From: JAFDVL01 sp964631865 | GTDB taxonomy: Bacteria; Acidobacteriota; Blastocatellia; RBC074 | Direction: 5' to 3' | Length of the DNA stretch: 64,000 nt | Assembly (NCBI GenBank): GCA_964631865.1 | Contig: CAZWAK010000002.1 | Location: 1-64,000 of the forward strand | Part shown: positions 27,120-35,897 of the stretch, one piece after another | How the letters are laid out: each line of letters opens with the position of its first letter | Position numbering within the stretch: the stretch's first letter is position 1 | Program-made: the position numbers and the translations under genes | Notes under the pieces: model-generated | The model's input: only the letters and a program-made list of their open reading frames with translations | Told to the model about the DNA's origin: nothing | Database searches by the model: none

Positions 27120-27148
27120 ACTATAATTTCGCAAATTTTTTCCGTCAA
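27120..27148 (-). promoter_or_regulatory. Sigma-70-type promoter of the act-cox operon
   Basis: On the reverse strand, TTGACG (27148-27143) and TATAGT (27125-27120) are separated by exactly 17 bp. This is the best promoter match in the window and is placed upstream of the first gene of the respiratory operon. Confidence 0.65.
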
Positions 27149-27162
27149 GGAAGAATCCTGCG

Positions 27163-27183
27163 AAACAGTAATTTTTACTGTTT
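27163..27183. terminator. Perfect 9-bp inverted repeat (AAACAGTAA) downstream of clpS
   Basis: AAACAGTAA and TTACTGTTT are separated by three T. It lies 38 bp after the clpS stop and just upstream of the act promoter, so it could end clpS transcription or bind a regulator of the act promoter. There is no long U-run, so termination is uncertain. Confidence 0.35.
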
Positions 27184-27220
27184 TACAAAAACAAATGGGA
27201 GGGAAGGGAATGAAGATTGG

Positions 27221-27535
27221 CTATTCTTCTTCCATCGTGCAGAGCAGGGGGTATTCGTATTCGTGGGCGAGGTCTTCGACTTTGGAGATTTTGGATTCGG
27301 CCACTTCGTAGGTGTAGACGCCCGCCACGCCGATGCCCTGGCGATGCACATTCCACATAATGCGCGTGGCGTCTTCGGGTGTGTGGCGGAAGACGAATTG
27401 CAAAATGAAGACGACAAATTCCATCGTCGTGTAATCGTCATTGTGCAGCAGGACTTTGTAGAGCGGCGGTTTCTTGACCTGCTGCTCGCTTTCCGTAATG
27501 ACCGAACTGTCAAAATCATCATCCCATTCAGGCAT
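27221..27535 (-). CDS. clpS: ATP-dependent Clp protease adaptor ClpS
   Basis: 104 residues, the usual ClpS length. It binds the N-domain of ClpA/ClpC and delivers proteins with destabilising N-terminal residues. Family motifs are P-x-Y-K-V-L-L-H-N-D-D-Y-T-T-M-E-F-V, in which N-D/D contact the substrate N-terminus, and the M-W-N-V-H-R-Q-G helix. The start has GAGGAT upstream. It lies 45 bp after the giant transglutaminase gene on the same strand; the Clp ATPase is not in the window. Confidence 0.94.
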   Translation of the reverse strand: MPEWDDDFDSSVITESEQQVKKPPLYKVLLHNDDYTTMEFVVFILQFVFRHTPEDATRIMWNVHRQGIGVAGVYTYEVAESKISKVEDLAHEYEYPLLCTMEEE

Positions 27536-27579
27536 AACTACATCCTCGCATCGTCTGGCCCGAAAATCCTATCACAACT

Positions 27580-30500
27580 TTACGGCTTTGCCGCTTTGGA
27601 TTGAGCGGGCTCCGGTTTGGCGTCTGCTTCCGCCGCCTCTTCCGTTTTCGGCAACAAGGCTTTGAATTCCGGCAGCGTCGCCAGTGGTTGGAGATCGGCT
27701 TCTTCTGCAAGGCCGTAGGCATAGTGTTTGTTCAATTCAATCATCTTCTTCAGCGCAGCCAAAGCTTCGCGTTTGCGTCCGAGTTGCGCCAATGCACAAG
27801 CCCGTTCGTAGTACGCGCTTGCGTCTTCCGCGCCTCGTTTGATGGCCTGATCGGCGGCGGCTAAGGCGGGCGCGAAGCGTTTCGCCTCTCGATAAATCGC
27901 CGCGATGCTCACTTGATCTCCGCTGTCAGGTTGCAGCACCACGACTTTTTGCAACGACTTGACCGCTGCGTCATATTTTTGCTGCACCCGTTGCGCTTCG
28001 GCCAAACCGCGCAGACCGTCAGCACTGCTGGACAATTCTTTCGGCGCGCTCAGCAAAAGCTCTTCGTAATGCTTCGCGGTTTCCGCGTCCAAGTCCTCGT
28101 CCTCCGACCTCACCAAACCATCTACCGAAGCGAACACCGCATTGGCATCCGGTGCTTGTTTGAGCATCGTCGCCAAGCTCGCTTTGGCTTTGTCCATTTG
28201 CGTTTGGCGCAAATAAAACGCGATCAAATCCGCCTGCCGACCAATATTTTCGCGGTCGCGCGCGATGGCTTCGCGGAAGGCAGTTTCGGCTTCGGGCAAA
28301 CGATCCGATTGCTCGAACAACCACGCCAAATTCTCCCACGGACGCGGATCGAGCGGCATCAGTTGCGCGTAACGTTGATACGGCGCAACGGCTTTGGCGC
28401 GCGTCTCTTCATCGAATTGGTAAGCTCGCGCCAGCGCGTAATGGGCAGGCGCGTAATCCGGCCACCGCGTCGTGACGGTTTCCAGCAAAGCCGCGGTTTC
28501 GTTCGGTCGTTTTTGCACGACAGGTTTCGCCTCGGAGTTGCCGTCTTTCGCTGCGCGCGCGGCTTTCTCTTTGCTCTCGTCCATAAGCTGGCGAAATGCT
28601 TTGACGCGCAGGATGTCGGCTTTGAGCAACAACAGCGGCGCGCTTTCGCCTTTGGTTGCAATGAACGTTTCCAGTTGCTTGAGCGCGCGCTCAGGATTGG
28701 TTCGTCCGAGCGTGCGGATTTGCGCCAAATTCAGCGCGGGGTTGAGCGCATTTTGTAACGTTTCAGCAAAGGCGCGCTCGCCATCGTCCGCGTCTTCGAT
28801 TTCGGTGACGAACCACGCGCTGTCGCGTGCGGCGAGCGAAACCTTCAGCAAACGGTCGCCGAACACCACCAGGATCGAAGCGCGATTGCTCTTCACCTCG
28901 CTCGACAAAATGCCGGGGTTGCCGCCGAGCATAAACAGCCAATCGTCGCCCATCTTTTCGACCGCGCGATCAAAGGCATTGATGACGGCGTCGCGTTGCT
29001 TGTCATTGAGCTTGGCCAAGGCTCCTGCGCCCAACGCCTGCTCTGCAGTCAATTCCAAGTCAAAGATCATCGAAGGCAAGTCGTCGTTTTCTTCCGACGC
29101 CAACGCCTTGACCAACTTTATCGGATCGCGTTGATAATCGGCCACGAACGCGCGCGTTTCGAGCACTTCCAAACCAACTTGATTCAGTTGCGCGTAGCTG
29201 ATGAAACCATCACCATCGAAGCGCAAATGCGTTGCGTCCACGTACTCGCTCAAGCCCCACGTCGGATCAATTTCGACCCACTGGCCGAGATAAATTTCCA
29301 CCCAGGCATGCGCGCCGAACGAACCTTCGCTGAACGCCGCACCACTCACGACGCGCGCGGGCAAGCCCGATGCGCGTGCCAACGCGACATACAATTCGGC
29401 ATGTTCCAGGCAATCGGCTTCGCGCGACGCCAGCGTTTGCACGCTCGTGCTCGACACGCGCTTCCATTGCAGATTTTCAAACGTCCACGCGCCGATCTTG
29501 CGCGCGACGCTGCGGCCATCGCGGTCTTTGCCCGCGATTTCTTTGGCCAGTTGAATGATCTCCGGCGAGTCGGAGTTGATGCGATAGGTCGCTTTCAAAT
29601 ACGGCTCGAACTCCGCGCTTTTCACCGGCAGTTTGACCGTGAGTTTTTCCGGGATGCGGCGTTCGTGCGACGTGAACACCAGCGATGATTCGGTCACGTT
29701 CGGTTCGACTTTTTGCCACGCGAATTTGCTCAGGTCTTCTTTCACGCGCGCGATGACGCCGGGCTGTTTTGTCGAGACTTTGAGCTTCAGCGCAGCGACG
29801 CGTGTGGCCTTCAAAATGTTCACACCTTTGGGCGCAATCAGCGCATTTTCCACATCGAATTCGTTGCGGTTCATCGCGCCCACGTTGTAGCGGCCTTCGC
29901 GGTCGAACGACACGCCAAGCTGGCCTTCGAGCGTCTTGTCATCCGCAAACGCGATCAGCATGCGATAGCTGTGAAAAGCATGTGCCCACGCGCTCATCAT
30001 CTCAACGAACTGATTGGTCGCATCGTCTTTGCCCTGATTCTTGCCAAACAGCGTGCGCACATCGGCCAACGCGGCTTCAATGCTCAACGTGGAGAACAAG
30101 GCCAGGCGTTCCGGGGCTGAACTGGCCGGAGCCGCAAAATCGCGCGCGGTCGCCAGGGTTTCTTTGCCGCCCAATGATTTCAGCGTTTCGACGCTGTTGG
30201 CGAGGACGAAATAGTTATCGGTGATCGTCACATAAAACGTGTCTTCTCCGTCATCCATTTTGAAAATCGGCGCATTCAAAGCCGTTTCGTTCGGCACGCG
30301 CTTGAAGGCTACGGACAGCAAACCGCTGCGCGCGACTTTCGCCAGCGTGTCGTTCTTCAACTTCAACGCCACGACGATGGACGGCAGGCGCGCATCGTTT
30401 TTGAAGAGGTTCGAGATGCTCGTGACGGCGAGCGAAATTTCGCCTTGCAAATGCGGTGCGACAAGGTTTTGGAAAGCCGAAAACAACTGCGAAAACGTAT

Positions 30501-33411
30501 CGTTGGTTTTTTCTTTCTTCTGTGCTTTGCCCGACGCTTTCCAGGCTTTCGTGATTTCGGCGTCCCACCGTTTGGCGGCCTCCGCGAACTTCGCAGGATC
30601 AATCACTGTGCCGACATAAAAGAGCGTTTGCTTCGGCAGCAAATCGCGCGGCGCACCGAGTTCAGTCGCTTTGAAAGGCCGTACAGATTTGACGATGTCG
30701 TTGTCGCCCACTGCGACGTGAAAGATCGAATCCCACGCGCTCGACGACAAACGCACCGCGCCGGTTTCCGCCCCGATGGCTTTCACCACCAACTCATTCA
30801 TCACCATATCCGTTGGCGTTTTTTCGCTGCTGCTGAATCCTTCCAACAAATTTTTGAGCAGCGTGTCGAGTTGGCTGAAGAACACGATCTCGCCGGATTC
30901 GGCCTTGATGCGGCTGTACGATGGGTTGCTGGTGATCGTGGCCTTGTTGGTGTTGAGCACGTCCAGCAAAGCTTCGCGCGTGGGCGCGAGCACAGCCGTG
31001 TCGCCCAAATATGCAATGTAAATGCACTCTCGATTAGTCGCGTCAATGCCAACGTAGCCGAGCTTCTCAATCACGGTCACAGGCACATTGCCCAGCCGCT
31101 CCTGCCGCGCATACACCGACGAACCGCCGCTGAATTTGGCTGGCCGCACTTTCTCGCTGCTCGTCATCGTGCTGGCCAGATCGCTGATCGCACTGATCGC
31201 ATAAAACATCAACGGCATGGCGGCAGGTGTGATTGAAGCAACGCGCGAGCCGATGGAGACGACGGGCACGAACGACGCGAAGCCGCCGAAATCGGTTTGG
31301 TACATCGTCAACGTACGCTCAAACCGCGCACGATCTGTGACGCGCACAACGACGGCGCTGTGCGCCATCGCGTCTGCTTTCGTCGCGGTCTCACTCGGCC
31401 AGGCCGCCATTGAAATCGGCGCTTTGAGGTCAATGCCGAGCGTGTGGCTGGCGCTGCCCGTGATGTTCGTGTTCATCTTGCTCGCCAACTGTGCTTTGAG
31501 TTGATTGAGCATCAGCGCAAACGTCATCTGGTCGCGCACCGTGCCCATTTGAATCCCCGCAAACGCCGCGTCCAATTTGCCAATCGTTTGCTCGAAATTC
31601 GGCGCGGTCAGATACAACGTCGCGTTGCCCGGAAACAACGTCTCGCCACTGGTCGGCACGTTTTGCAGCTTCGTCAAATCGAGGTTGATTGCACTGTTCG
31701 GCGCGTCATTTCTCAGCGTTGTTCTGGCCCAATCTTTGAGGCGATCATGTGTGTTCGCTTCGTCCAGAATCGTGCGCCGCGCCGTTGCGTCTTTCGCATT
31801 CGCCCAACGGTCACGAAATTTGATTTTGCTGATGGCGTCTTCGAGTTCGATGACACCGCTCCACAGCTTCGTCAATTCAGGCTGCGTTTTGTAGAGCGCG
31901 GGCGGAGTGGAGGCGGGCGACGAGCTTTCCGTAAAACTATACTCCCCCGGAACCCCGCGCAGAATTTCGGGTGGTGGCGTTTGCCGCGCGCTCTTTTTCG
32001 CGCCGCTCCGCTTCGGCATTGGCGGCGGCGGCGGCGGAAGCGAAGACGTTCCGCCCCGAATCGTCATCACGCCTTTGCTCGAAAGCAGTTTGTCGTAGCG
32101 TGCGCCCAATGTTTTTTGCCGCTCTTCAAGTTGCACAATGATCGCAGGCGTCGCCAATTCGCCGAGCGCATGAATCGCCCACAGTTCTGCATCCGTGCCG
32201 AGCATTTTCACGAACTCTGGCACGTCTTCGGTCGGACGTCGCAGCCGAATTGCTTCCATCGTGTGGCCAATGACGAACACGCTGTCAGTGCTGAATAATT
32301 TGGCGTAAGGCAAGCGCAAGCCTCGGAGCGGAAACGCGACCGCCATTCGCAAGCCTGTTTGCTGAAGCGCCGCATCATCGCTCTTGAGCAATTCGTCGGC
32401 GAGTTCGCGCGCGCTTTCATCGCTCACGAACGCCGCCACGCGCAACAACGCGCCGTTCGCCGCAACCAGCTTGGGCAATTTGCTTTTGAGCGCGGTGATG
32501 CCCGCTGCGCCACGTTCCGCCAAAGCGCGTGCGGCGCTTGTGCTGCAAAACGCATCTTTGTCCGTCAACGCCCAAATCAACGCCTCGGTGAACCGCGCGT
32601 CAGACGCTTGACCTAATGCTGCAATCGCCGCCGCGCGCACGTTCGGGTCGTAATCGGTGAGCATTTCCAGCGCGATTTCCGGCGCGGTTTTTGCCAATTC
32701 CGCGATGCGTTGCGTGACTTGGGCAGTTGGTTCTTTGGTCGTGCGGATTGCTTCGCTCAAGCGCGCGGCTTCGGCGTCCTGCGCGGATTTGCCGCCGTTG
32801 GCGAGCTTGGCGCGCAAGGTCTCAAACTCTTCGTCCCAATGTCCCGCGACGTTGAATCGCACCGACATCATCAGCCGTTTGAAATACGGCTCCAACTTTT
32901 CCTGCTCTTCGGGCAACGTCGTCAGCACAAAGTTGTACGCGGTCGGCCCCACCTGCGCGACCCAATAAATTTGCCGCACGGTTCCGTTGTCGCCTTCGAG
33001 TTCGTAGCTGATTTCGCGGCCCTCAACGCCGCCGATTAAGACGTGCCGCACGACAAAACTTTCCAGTTTGACAGGCACTTTGCGCAGGTGTTGCAGGATC
33101 GCGGTCGTGTAATTCGCCACGCCCAAACCTTCGGGGATTTGTTCGGGGATGATTTTGATGGTCTCGCGGTCGGCCTGCGCGCCAAACGAAACGGTGCCTC
33201 GTCCATTCACCGCCTCTTTCCACGCCGCCGGACGCCAAAGCGAAAAGCCCTGTTTTTTGTCCACAAAGCGCGTGAATTCCGCCGCCGGCAGCGCGTAGGA
33301 TTCCCACTGCACAACGCGCGCATTACGGTCTTCATCTTCAGTCGTATGGGCGAGGGAAGTGCTGCACAAAAGTGCGGTCAAAAGAAGAGCGATGAATTTG
33401 GTTTTCGTCAT
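27580..33411 (-). CDS. Giant secreted multidomain protein with HEAT-like, transglutaminase-like and TPR regions
   Basis: 1,943 residues from the ATG at 33411 (GGAG 9 bp upstream). Signal peptide at 1-22. Residues about 240-370 form HEAT-like helical repeats (DYDPNVRAAAIAALG). The middle (about 560-1,200) contains segments resembling secreted DUF3352-type proteins (AVLAPTREALLDVL). Residues about 1,270-1,400 are a transglutaminase-like domain with the full Cys-His-Asp triad: C in ADCLEHAELY, H in GAHAWVEIY, D in VEIDPTWG. The C-terminal 350 residues are TPR repeats. The triad argues for an active cysteine enzyme (amidase or peptidase) outside the cytoplasm. I do not know a named family with this architecture. 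clpS follows on the same strand. Confidence 0.75.
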   Translation of the reverse strand: MTKTKFIALLLTALLCSTSLAHTTEDEDRNARVVQWESYALPAAEFTRFVDKKQGFSLWRPAAWKEAVNGRGTVSFGAQADRETIKIIPEQIPEGLGVANYTTAILQHLRKVPVKLESFVVRHVLIGGVEGREISYELEGDNGTVRQIYWVAQVGPTAYNFVLTTLPEEQEKLEPYFKRLMMSVRFNVAGHWDEEFETLRAKLANGGKSAQDAEAARLSEAIRTTKEPTAQVTQRIAELAKTAPEIALEMLTDYDPNVRAAAIAALGQASDARFTEALIWALTDKDAFCSTSAARALAERGAAGITALKSKLPKLVAANGALLRVAAFVSDESARELADELLKSDDAALQQTGLRMAVAFPLRGLRLPYAKLFSTDSVFVIGHTMEAIRLRRPTEDVPEFVKMLGTDAELWAIHALGELATPAIIVQLEERQKTLGARYDKLLSSKGVMTIRGGTSSLPPPPPPMPKRSGAKKSARQTPPPEILRGVPGEYSFTESSSPASTPPALYKTQPELTKLWSGVIELEDAISKIKFRDRWANAKDATARRTILDEANTHDRLKDWARTTLRNDAPNSAINLDLTKLQNVPTSGETLFPGNATLYLTAPNFEQTIGKLDAAFAGIQMGTVRDQMTFALMLNQLKAQLASKMNTNITGSASHTLGIDLKAPISMAAWPSETATKADAMAHSAVVVRVTDRARFERTLTMYQTDFGGFASFVPVVSIGSRVASITPAAMPLMFYAISAISDLASTMTSSEKVRPAKFSGGSSVYARQERLGNVPVTVIEKLGYVGIDATNRECIYIAYLGDTAVLAPTREALLDVLNTNKATITSNPSYSRIKAESGEIVFFSQLDTLLKNLLEGFSSSEKTPTDMVMNELVVKAIGAETGAVRLSSSAWDSIFHVAVGDNDIVKSVRPFKATELGAPRDLLPKQTLFYVGTVIDPAKFAEAAKRWDAEITKAWKASGKAQKKEKTNDTFSQLFSAFQNLVAPHLQGEISLAVTSISNLFKNDARLPSIVVALKLKNDTLAKVARSGLLSVAFKRVPNETALNAPIFKMDDGEDTFYVTITDNYFVLANSVETLKSLGGKETLATARDFAAPASSAPERLALFSTLSIEAALADVRTLFGKNQGKDDATNQFVEMMSAWAHAFHSYRMLIAFADDKTLEGQLGVSFDREGRYNVGAMNRNEFDVENALIAPKGVNILKATRVAALKLKVSTKQPGVIARVKEDLSKFAWQKVEPNVTESSLVFTSHERRIPEKLTVKLPVKSAEFEPYLKATYRINSDSPEIIQLAKEIAGKDRDGRSVARKIGAWTFENLQWKRVSSTSVQTLASREADCLEHAELYVALARASGLPARVVSGAAFSEGSFGAHAWVEIYLGQWVEIDPTWGLSEYVDATHLRFDGDGFISYAQLNQVGLEVLETRAFVADYQRDPIKLVKALASEENDDLPSMIFDLELTAEQALGAGALAKLNDKQRDAVINAFDRAVEKMGDDWLFMLGGNPGILSSEVKSNRASILVVFGDRLLKVSLAARDSAWFVTEIEDADDGERAFAETLQNALNPALNLAQIRTLGRTNPERALKQLETFIATKGESAPLLLLKADILRVKAFRQLMDESKEKAARAAKDGNSEAKPVVQKRPNETAALLETVTTRWPDYAPAHYALARAYQFDEETRAKAVAPYQRYAQLMPLDPRPWENLAWLFEQSDRLPEAETAFREAIARDRENIGRQADLIAFYLRQTQMDKAKASLATMLKQAPDANAVFASVDGLVRSEDEDLDAETAKHYEELLLSAPKELSSSADGLRGLAEAQRVQQKYDAAVKSLQKVVVLQPDSGDQVSIAAIYREAKRFAPALAAADQAIKRGAEDASAYYERACALAQLGRKREALAALKKMIELNKHYAYGLAEEADLQPLATLPEFKALLPKTEEAAEADAKPEPAQSKAAKP

Positions 33412-33448
33412 GGAACTACTCCGTTTGCGAATGGCTAAGAACAAAAAA

Positions 33449-33501
33449 ATCTGGCTCCAACCAGATAAGCGTAATCTACTCTGCGCGACCGGACACGGCA
33501 A
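33449..33501 (-). promoter_or_regulatory. Promoter of the giant transglutaminase gene with a 5'-end hairpin
   Basis: On the reverse strand, TTGCCG (33501-33496) and TAGATT (33478-33473) have a 17-bp spacer. The transcript would begin near 33466 with a hairpin (ATCTGG/CCAGAT, 33466-33449) followed by six U. That layout resembles a terminator placed at the very 5' end. It could protect the mRNA or cause early release. Confidence 0.45.
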
Positions 33502-33623
33502 GAATTATTTTTACCCTGGGAGCCGCGTGCGCTCTCCGGTTTTTCGCTTGCATCGCGCGGGCGAAATGCTTACTCTGAGCCATACTTCTGCATCGCTCAG
33601 CTTCAAGAAGCGAACACCACGAG

Positions 33624-34580
33624 ATGAAAATTAAGATTTGTTATCACGGAAATTGTTTTGATGGGGTTTCGTCCGCCGCTGTTTTTGGCCGTTTTTACCG
33701 CGAAAAAATTCATCCTGATTGGGAGCAGGCGTTTCAACCGATGATGCACCGCGCCGGGGCGTTGTTTGATGAGGATGCGTTTGATGGGGACGAAAACGCG
33801 ATTGTGGATTTCAAGTACAGCGCGTCGGACAAGCTGACGTGGTGGTTTGATCATCACAAAAGCGCGTTCCTCACGGCGGAAGACGAAGCGCATTTTGCGG
33901 CGTACACGGGTGGCAAAAAGTTTCTGAACGCGGATTACAAATCCTGCACAAAATTCATCGCTGACACGACGGCGGAAAAGTTCGGCTTCGATCCCGCGCC
34001 GATGAACGAATTGATTCACTGGGCCAACGTAATTGACAGTGCGGCGTACAAAAACGCGGCGGAACCCGTCGAAATGGAAGCACCCGCGTTCAAGCTCGCG
34101 CTCGTCATCGAAAGCGACCGCGACCCCGCGATGGCGACCCGCATCATTCACGATTTACAAGCGCGCACGATGCTCGAAGTCGCGTCGTCGAAGTATGTGC
34201 AGGAACGCATTGCGCCGCTGTATGAGCGTCATCTGAACGCCATCGAAATCATCAAACAGGAAGCTCGTCTGCGCGGCCTGGTCATTCACTTCGACATCAG
34301 CGCGCACGGCAATCTGGAAGGCTACAGCAAATTCATCCCCTACTATTTGCACCCTGAAGCGACCTACAGCATTGGCGTCAGTTTGTCGCCGTTTCGCTCG
34401 AAGATATCGGTTGGCTCGAACCCCTGGGCGGTGCGCCCACGCACGCACGATTTGGCGAAGATTTGCGAACGCTATGGCGGCGGCGGACACGCCGTTGTCG
34501 CCGCCATCTCGCTCGCGCCCGAAAGCATTGACGAAGCGCGTCGTATCGCCGCCGACATCGTGGAGGAATTGCAAAGCTGA
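33624..34580 (+). CDS. DHH-family phosphoesterase
   Basis: 318 residues. N-terminal DHH domain with Y-H-G-N-C-F-D-G-V-S-S-A (motif I, metal-binding His and Asp), V-D-F-K-Y-S (motif II) and W-W-F-D-H-H-K-S (motif III, the DHH itself). The C-terminal DHHA1-like domain ends with Y-G-G-G-G-H-A. Such proteins hydrolyse phosphodiester or phosphoanhydride bonds in small nucleotides (nanoRNA, pAp or cyclic dinucleotides) with manganese; which substrate applies here is not evident. It is divergent from the giant secreted protein and convergent with the Sak4-like gene. Confidence 0.85.
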   Translation: MKIKICYHGNCFDGVSSAAVFGRFYREKIHPDWEQAFQPMMHRAGALFDEDAFDGDENAIVDFKYSASDKLTWWFDHHKSAFLTAEDEAHFAAYTGGKKFLNADYKSCTKFIADTTAEKFGFDPAPMNELIHWANVIDSAAYKNAAEPVEMEAPAFKLALVIESDRDPAMATRIIHDLQARTMLEVASSKYVQERIAPLYERHLNAIEIIKQEARLRGLVIHFDISAHGNLEGYSKFIPYYLHPEATYSIGVSLSPFRSKISVGSNPWAVRPRTHDLAKICERYGGGGHAVVAAISLAPESIDEARRIAADIVEELQS

Positions 34581-34590
34581 TCCGAATTGC

Positions 34591-35643
34591 CTAACTGCCT
34601 GTGCGGCGCAGTCGTCCGTTGCGCACCGAAAACGTTTCTTCGCTCGGCACGCTCACCGAAGCATCTTGCAGCTTTTCAATCTTCGCAGTCATCCGCCGGT
34701 CGAGGTCGTTGATCTGCTCCGTCGTCAAGTGATAGATGTTCGGTTGTTGATGATAAATCTTCGCGGCGGTCACAATGTCTGATTGCTTGAAGCCGTGCGC
34801 AACTGCTTTGGCAATCAAATCGTCCACGGTCAAACGCGGCGGCACAACCTGCAACGGCTCGGCGATCATTTCCGCGACTTCGAGCGGCGCGGGTTCATTG
34901 ACCGGAAGCTGTGAGCCGCTGAATTTGACAAGGTGATCGAGGAAGTCTTTGAACGTCACATTGCCCGTCATTTCAAAGCCGAGTTCAAAGGCCGGGCTGT
35001 TCGATTTCACCACTTGAAACACGCGCGTGATTTCGCCGTCGCGTTCCTGCAACGACACTTCGCACATAATGTCCACGAAGTATTCCAGGCCGCTCGCCGT
35101 CGAAGGCAGCACACGCCCCATTTCGTTGTCTTCTTTGGTTTCTTTGCCCTTCGCCGGAATCTGATCCACGATCACGACCGACTTGCCGGATTGGCAGAGG
35201 CTGCGCAACACGCCTTGCAAAATCATCTGATCCGCCGCGAGTTCTTCAGCATTCGGTTGCGCCAACGGATCGCCCGTGCGCTCGCGCACCGCCGCAATCA
35301 TCTCGCTGTGCTTGGCCGAAAAATAACTTGCCCACGAATCCAGCGCATAACAACCATAGTTTTGCTCGGCGGCTTCGGGCGAGTGCAACAGCCATTCGAC
35401 AAACTCCGGGACTTCGCTCGGCTGCTCAATTTCGAGGCCGTCAAACTTGTCGCCCACGCCCGGCAGCAAGCGAGACTTGCGCTCTGTGTCAATCATACAA
35501 AGCCGCCCCAAACCGGCCTCGGCGAGCGAAGCGGCAAAAAACGATTTGCCGACGCCCGCGCCGCCACGCACGGCCATGACCAACCGCTGTTGACGAGGCC
35601 GACGGCTCAACGGATTCACTTTCCAACGATTCGTGTTGCTCAT
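34591..35643 (-). CDS. Sak4/AAA_24-like RecA-fold ATPase
   Basis: 350 residues from the ATG at 35643 (GGAGGA 8 bp upstream; the frame is open further). P-loop GGAGVGKSF near residue 28, Walker B-like Y-G-C-Y-A-L-D-S-W near 100, and a third strand V-V-I-V-D-Q-I-P. This arrangement is that of phage-type nucleotide-binding proteins (AAA_24), relatives of Sak4 single-strand annealing ATPases. The C-terminal 120 residues look like a separate small domain. No phage structural or recombination genes surround it, so it is either domesticated or a chromosomal relative. Its promoter overlaps a palindromic operator, suggesting repression. Confidence 0.7.
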   Translation of the reverse strand: MSNTNRWKVNPLSRRPRQQRLVMAVRGGAGVGKSFFAASLAEAGLGRLCMIDTERKSRLLPGVGDKFDGLEIEQPSEVPEFVEWLLHSPEAAEQNYGCYALDSWASYFSAKHSEMIAAVRERTGDPLAQPNAEELAADQMILQGVLRSLCQSGKSVVIVDQIPAKGKETKEDNEMGRVLPSTASGLEYFVDIMCEVSLQERDGEITRVFQVVKSNSPAFELGFEMTGNVTFKDFLDHLVKFSGSQLPVNEPAPLEVAEMIAEPLQVVPPRLTVDDLIAKAVAHGFKQSDIVTAAKIYHQQPNIYHLTTEQINDLDRRMTAKIEKLQDASVSVPSEETFSVRNGRLRRTGS

Positions 35644-35723
35644 ACTGCTTATCCTCCAAATAGAAACGATCAAAAAGCGCAGCGGCGCCCCCGCAGAGAA
35701 GCCGCCGCGCGCGAAGCGGAGGC

Positions 35724-35763
35724 ATTCTAGCGCGTGAAACACTGTTTCGTCAATGAAACAGTG
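35724..35763 (-). promoter_or_regulatory. Promoter with overlapping palindromic operator for the Sak4-like gene
   Basis: Reverse-strand TTGACG (35753-35748) and TAGAAT (35729-35724) with an 18-bp spacer. The spacer contains the palindrome GAAACANTGTTTC (35736-35748), and a second half pair (CACTGTTTC with GAAACAGTG, 35740-35763) spans the -35 box. Two overlapping GAAACA/TGTTTC sites over the promoter are what a repressor operator looks like. The regulator is unknown. Confidence 0.55.
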
Positions 35764-35897
35764 AAAATTATTCAGCGCCCCGTTTGTGATACCATTGCCG
35801 ACGAAAAGTCTTCCAGTCAGCGCAGTGAGGAATTCCTTGCGGCTGTCAAAGTTAGGATATCAACTTGAATCTCAAAGAAACGAGAGGGGAAAAATTG

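Noticed and set aside
34591..35643. Prophage around the Sak4-like gene
   Set aside because: Neighbours are ordinary chromosomal genes on both sides, and no integrase, capsid or attachment repeat is visible.
35736..35763. LexA box of the E. coli type in front of the Sak4-like gene
   Set aside because: CTGT and ACAG are present but the spacing is not 8 bp, so it does not match that consensus; left as an unassigned operator.
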